Source: Reichenbachiella faecimaris
GTDB taxonomy: Bacteria; Bacteroidota; Bacteroidia; Cytophagales; Cyclobacteriaceae
DNA length: 64,000 nt
Direction: 5' to 3'
NCBI RefSeq assembly: GCF_900176375.1
Contig: NZ_FWYF01000002.1
Location: forward strand, 780,161 to 844,160
Positions 63,851-64,000 of the stretch are shown in pieces (position 1 is the first letter of the stretch; each line of letters begins with the position of its first letter). The position numbers were made by a program, and so were the translations under genes. Below the pieces are notes generated by a model. That model ran no database searches, had not been told where the DNA came from, and saw nothing but the letters and a program-made list of their open reading frames with translations.

Positions 63851-64000
63851 AACCAACTATCAAATTTCTGAATGAGCTTGCAGCCAACAATAACAAAGAG
63901 TGGTTTGACGCCAATAGAAAAACGTATGAATCTTGCCGAAAGGAGTTCTTGGGATTAGTTGGAAATATTATCGGCGAGATAGCCAAGTTTGACCCAGAAT
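63841..64000 (+). CDS. DUF2461 family protein, 3' end cut by window edge
   Basis: Begins with ATG at 63841 (MDLKPTIKFLNELAANNNKEW...), overlapping the murF stop by 10 bases. The opening FLNELAANNNKEWFDANRK is typical of the DUF2461 family, whose function is unknown. Only 53 codons are in the window. Confidence 0.8.
   Translation, partial: MDLKPTIKFLNELAANNNKEWFDANRKTYESCRKEFLGLVGNIIGEIAKFDPE

Noticed and set aside
1-64000. tRNA, rRNA, CRISPR arrays, IS elements, riboswitches
   Set aside because: All intergenic gaps are under 250 bases. I saw no cloverleaf, no direct-repeat array, no transposase and no recognised aptamer.

Overview
The window is a stretch of a Bacteroidetes (Bacteroidota) chromosome, most probably a marine Cytophagales-type bacterium; the exact genus is inference. 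Support: three type IX secretion (T9SS) components (SprA/Sov, PorU, PorV) and a likely T9SS cargo, several Bacteroidetes-type lipoproteins (DUF4837, an acidic Cys-Gly-Asp-run lipoprotein), tight gene packing, and intergenic elements fitting the Bacteroidetes -7 promoter consensus TAnnTTTG. No rRNA, tRNA, CRISPR array, prophage or intact insertion sequence was seen, and no gene-free stretch exceeds 300 bases.

Layout. 1-12.3 kb: metabolic and repair genes on both strands (cut-off histidine kinase, cytochrome P450, Ada, FAD reductase, free Met-R-sulfoxide reductase, DoxX, an SDR with APS reductase, then a PTPS/folE/DinB/PLP-enzyme operon and a second SDR). 12.4-28.4 kb: yceI, then tatA-gatA-mltD-DUF4837, then maeB-ruvA-sprA, then gcvH with a VanZ-like gene. 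28.5-33.4 kb: tonB converges on a six-gene operon (RIC-like hemerythrin, ruvX, def, aminotransferase, omega-amidase-like nitrilase, lipoprotein). 33.5-41.4 kb: a seven-gene minus-strand run: SpoIIE-type phosphatase, STAS protein, RsbW-like ATPase, two PpiC/SurA-type isomerases flanking a SurA-N-like lipoprotein, and a MoxR ATPase. 41.4-42.1 kb: a toxin-antitoxin pair whose toxin is broken by one in-frame TGA. 42.2-47.7 kb: lipoprotein, guaB, hemA and a WG-repeat protein. 47.7-55 kb (minus): porU-porV-inactive M16 protein, and MBL-pssA. 55-64 kb: FAD oxidoreductase, a three-part propeller/barrel protein, yicC, a T9SS-sorted FG-GAP protein, murF and the start of a DUF2461 gene.

How genes work together. 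SprA is the outer-membrane T9SS translocon, PorV shuttles cargo, and PorU cleaves the C-terminal signal; the FG-GAP protein at 60.3-62.5 kb carries such a signal. The envelope theme continues with isomerases/chaperones, TonB, lytic transglycosylase, MurF and PssA. Linking a partner-switching module to periplasmic chaperones and MoxR in one apparent transcription unit suggests envelope-stress control (inference).

Notable oddities are a VanZ-like gene with no ATG/GTG/TTG start (best candidate ATT, overlapping the gcvH stop), the nonsense-mutated toxin, an SDR lacking its catalytic Tyr, an M16 protein lacking HxxEH, a propeller/barrel protein with a degenerate peptidase domain, and at least six genes, including sprA and porU, whose only plausible start is TTG.
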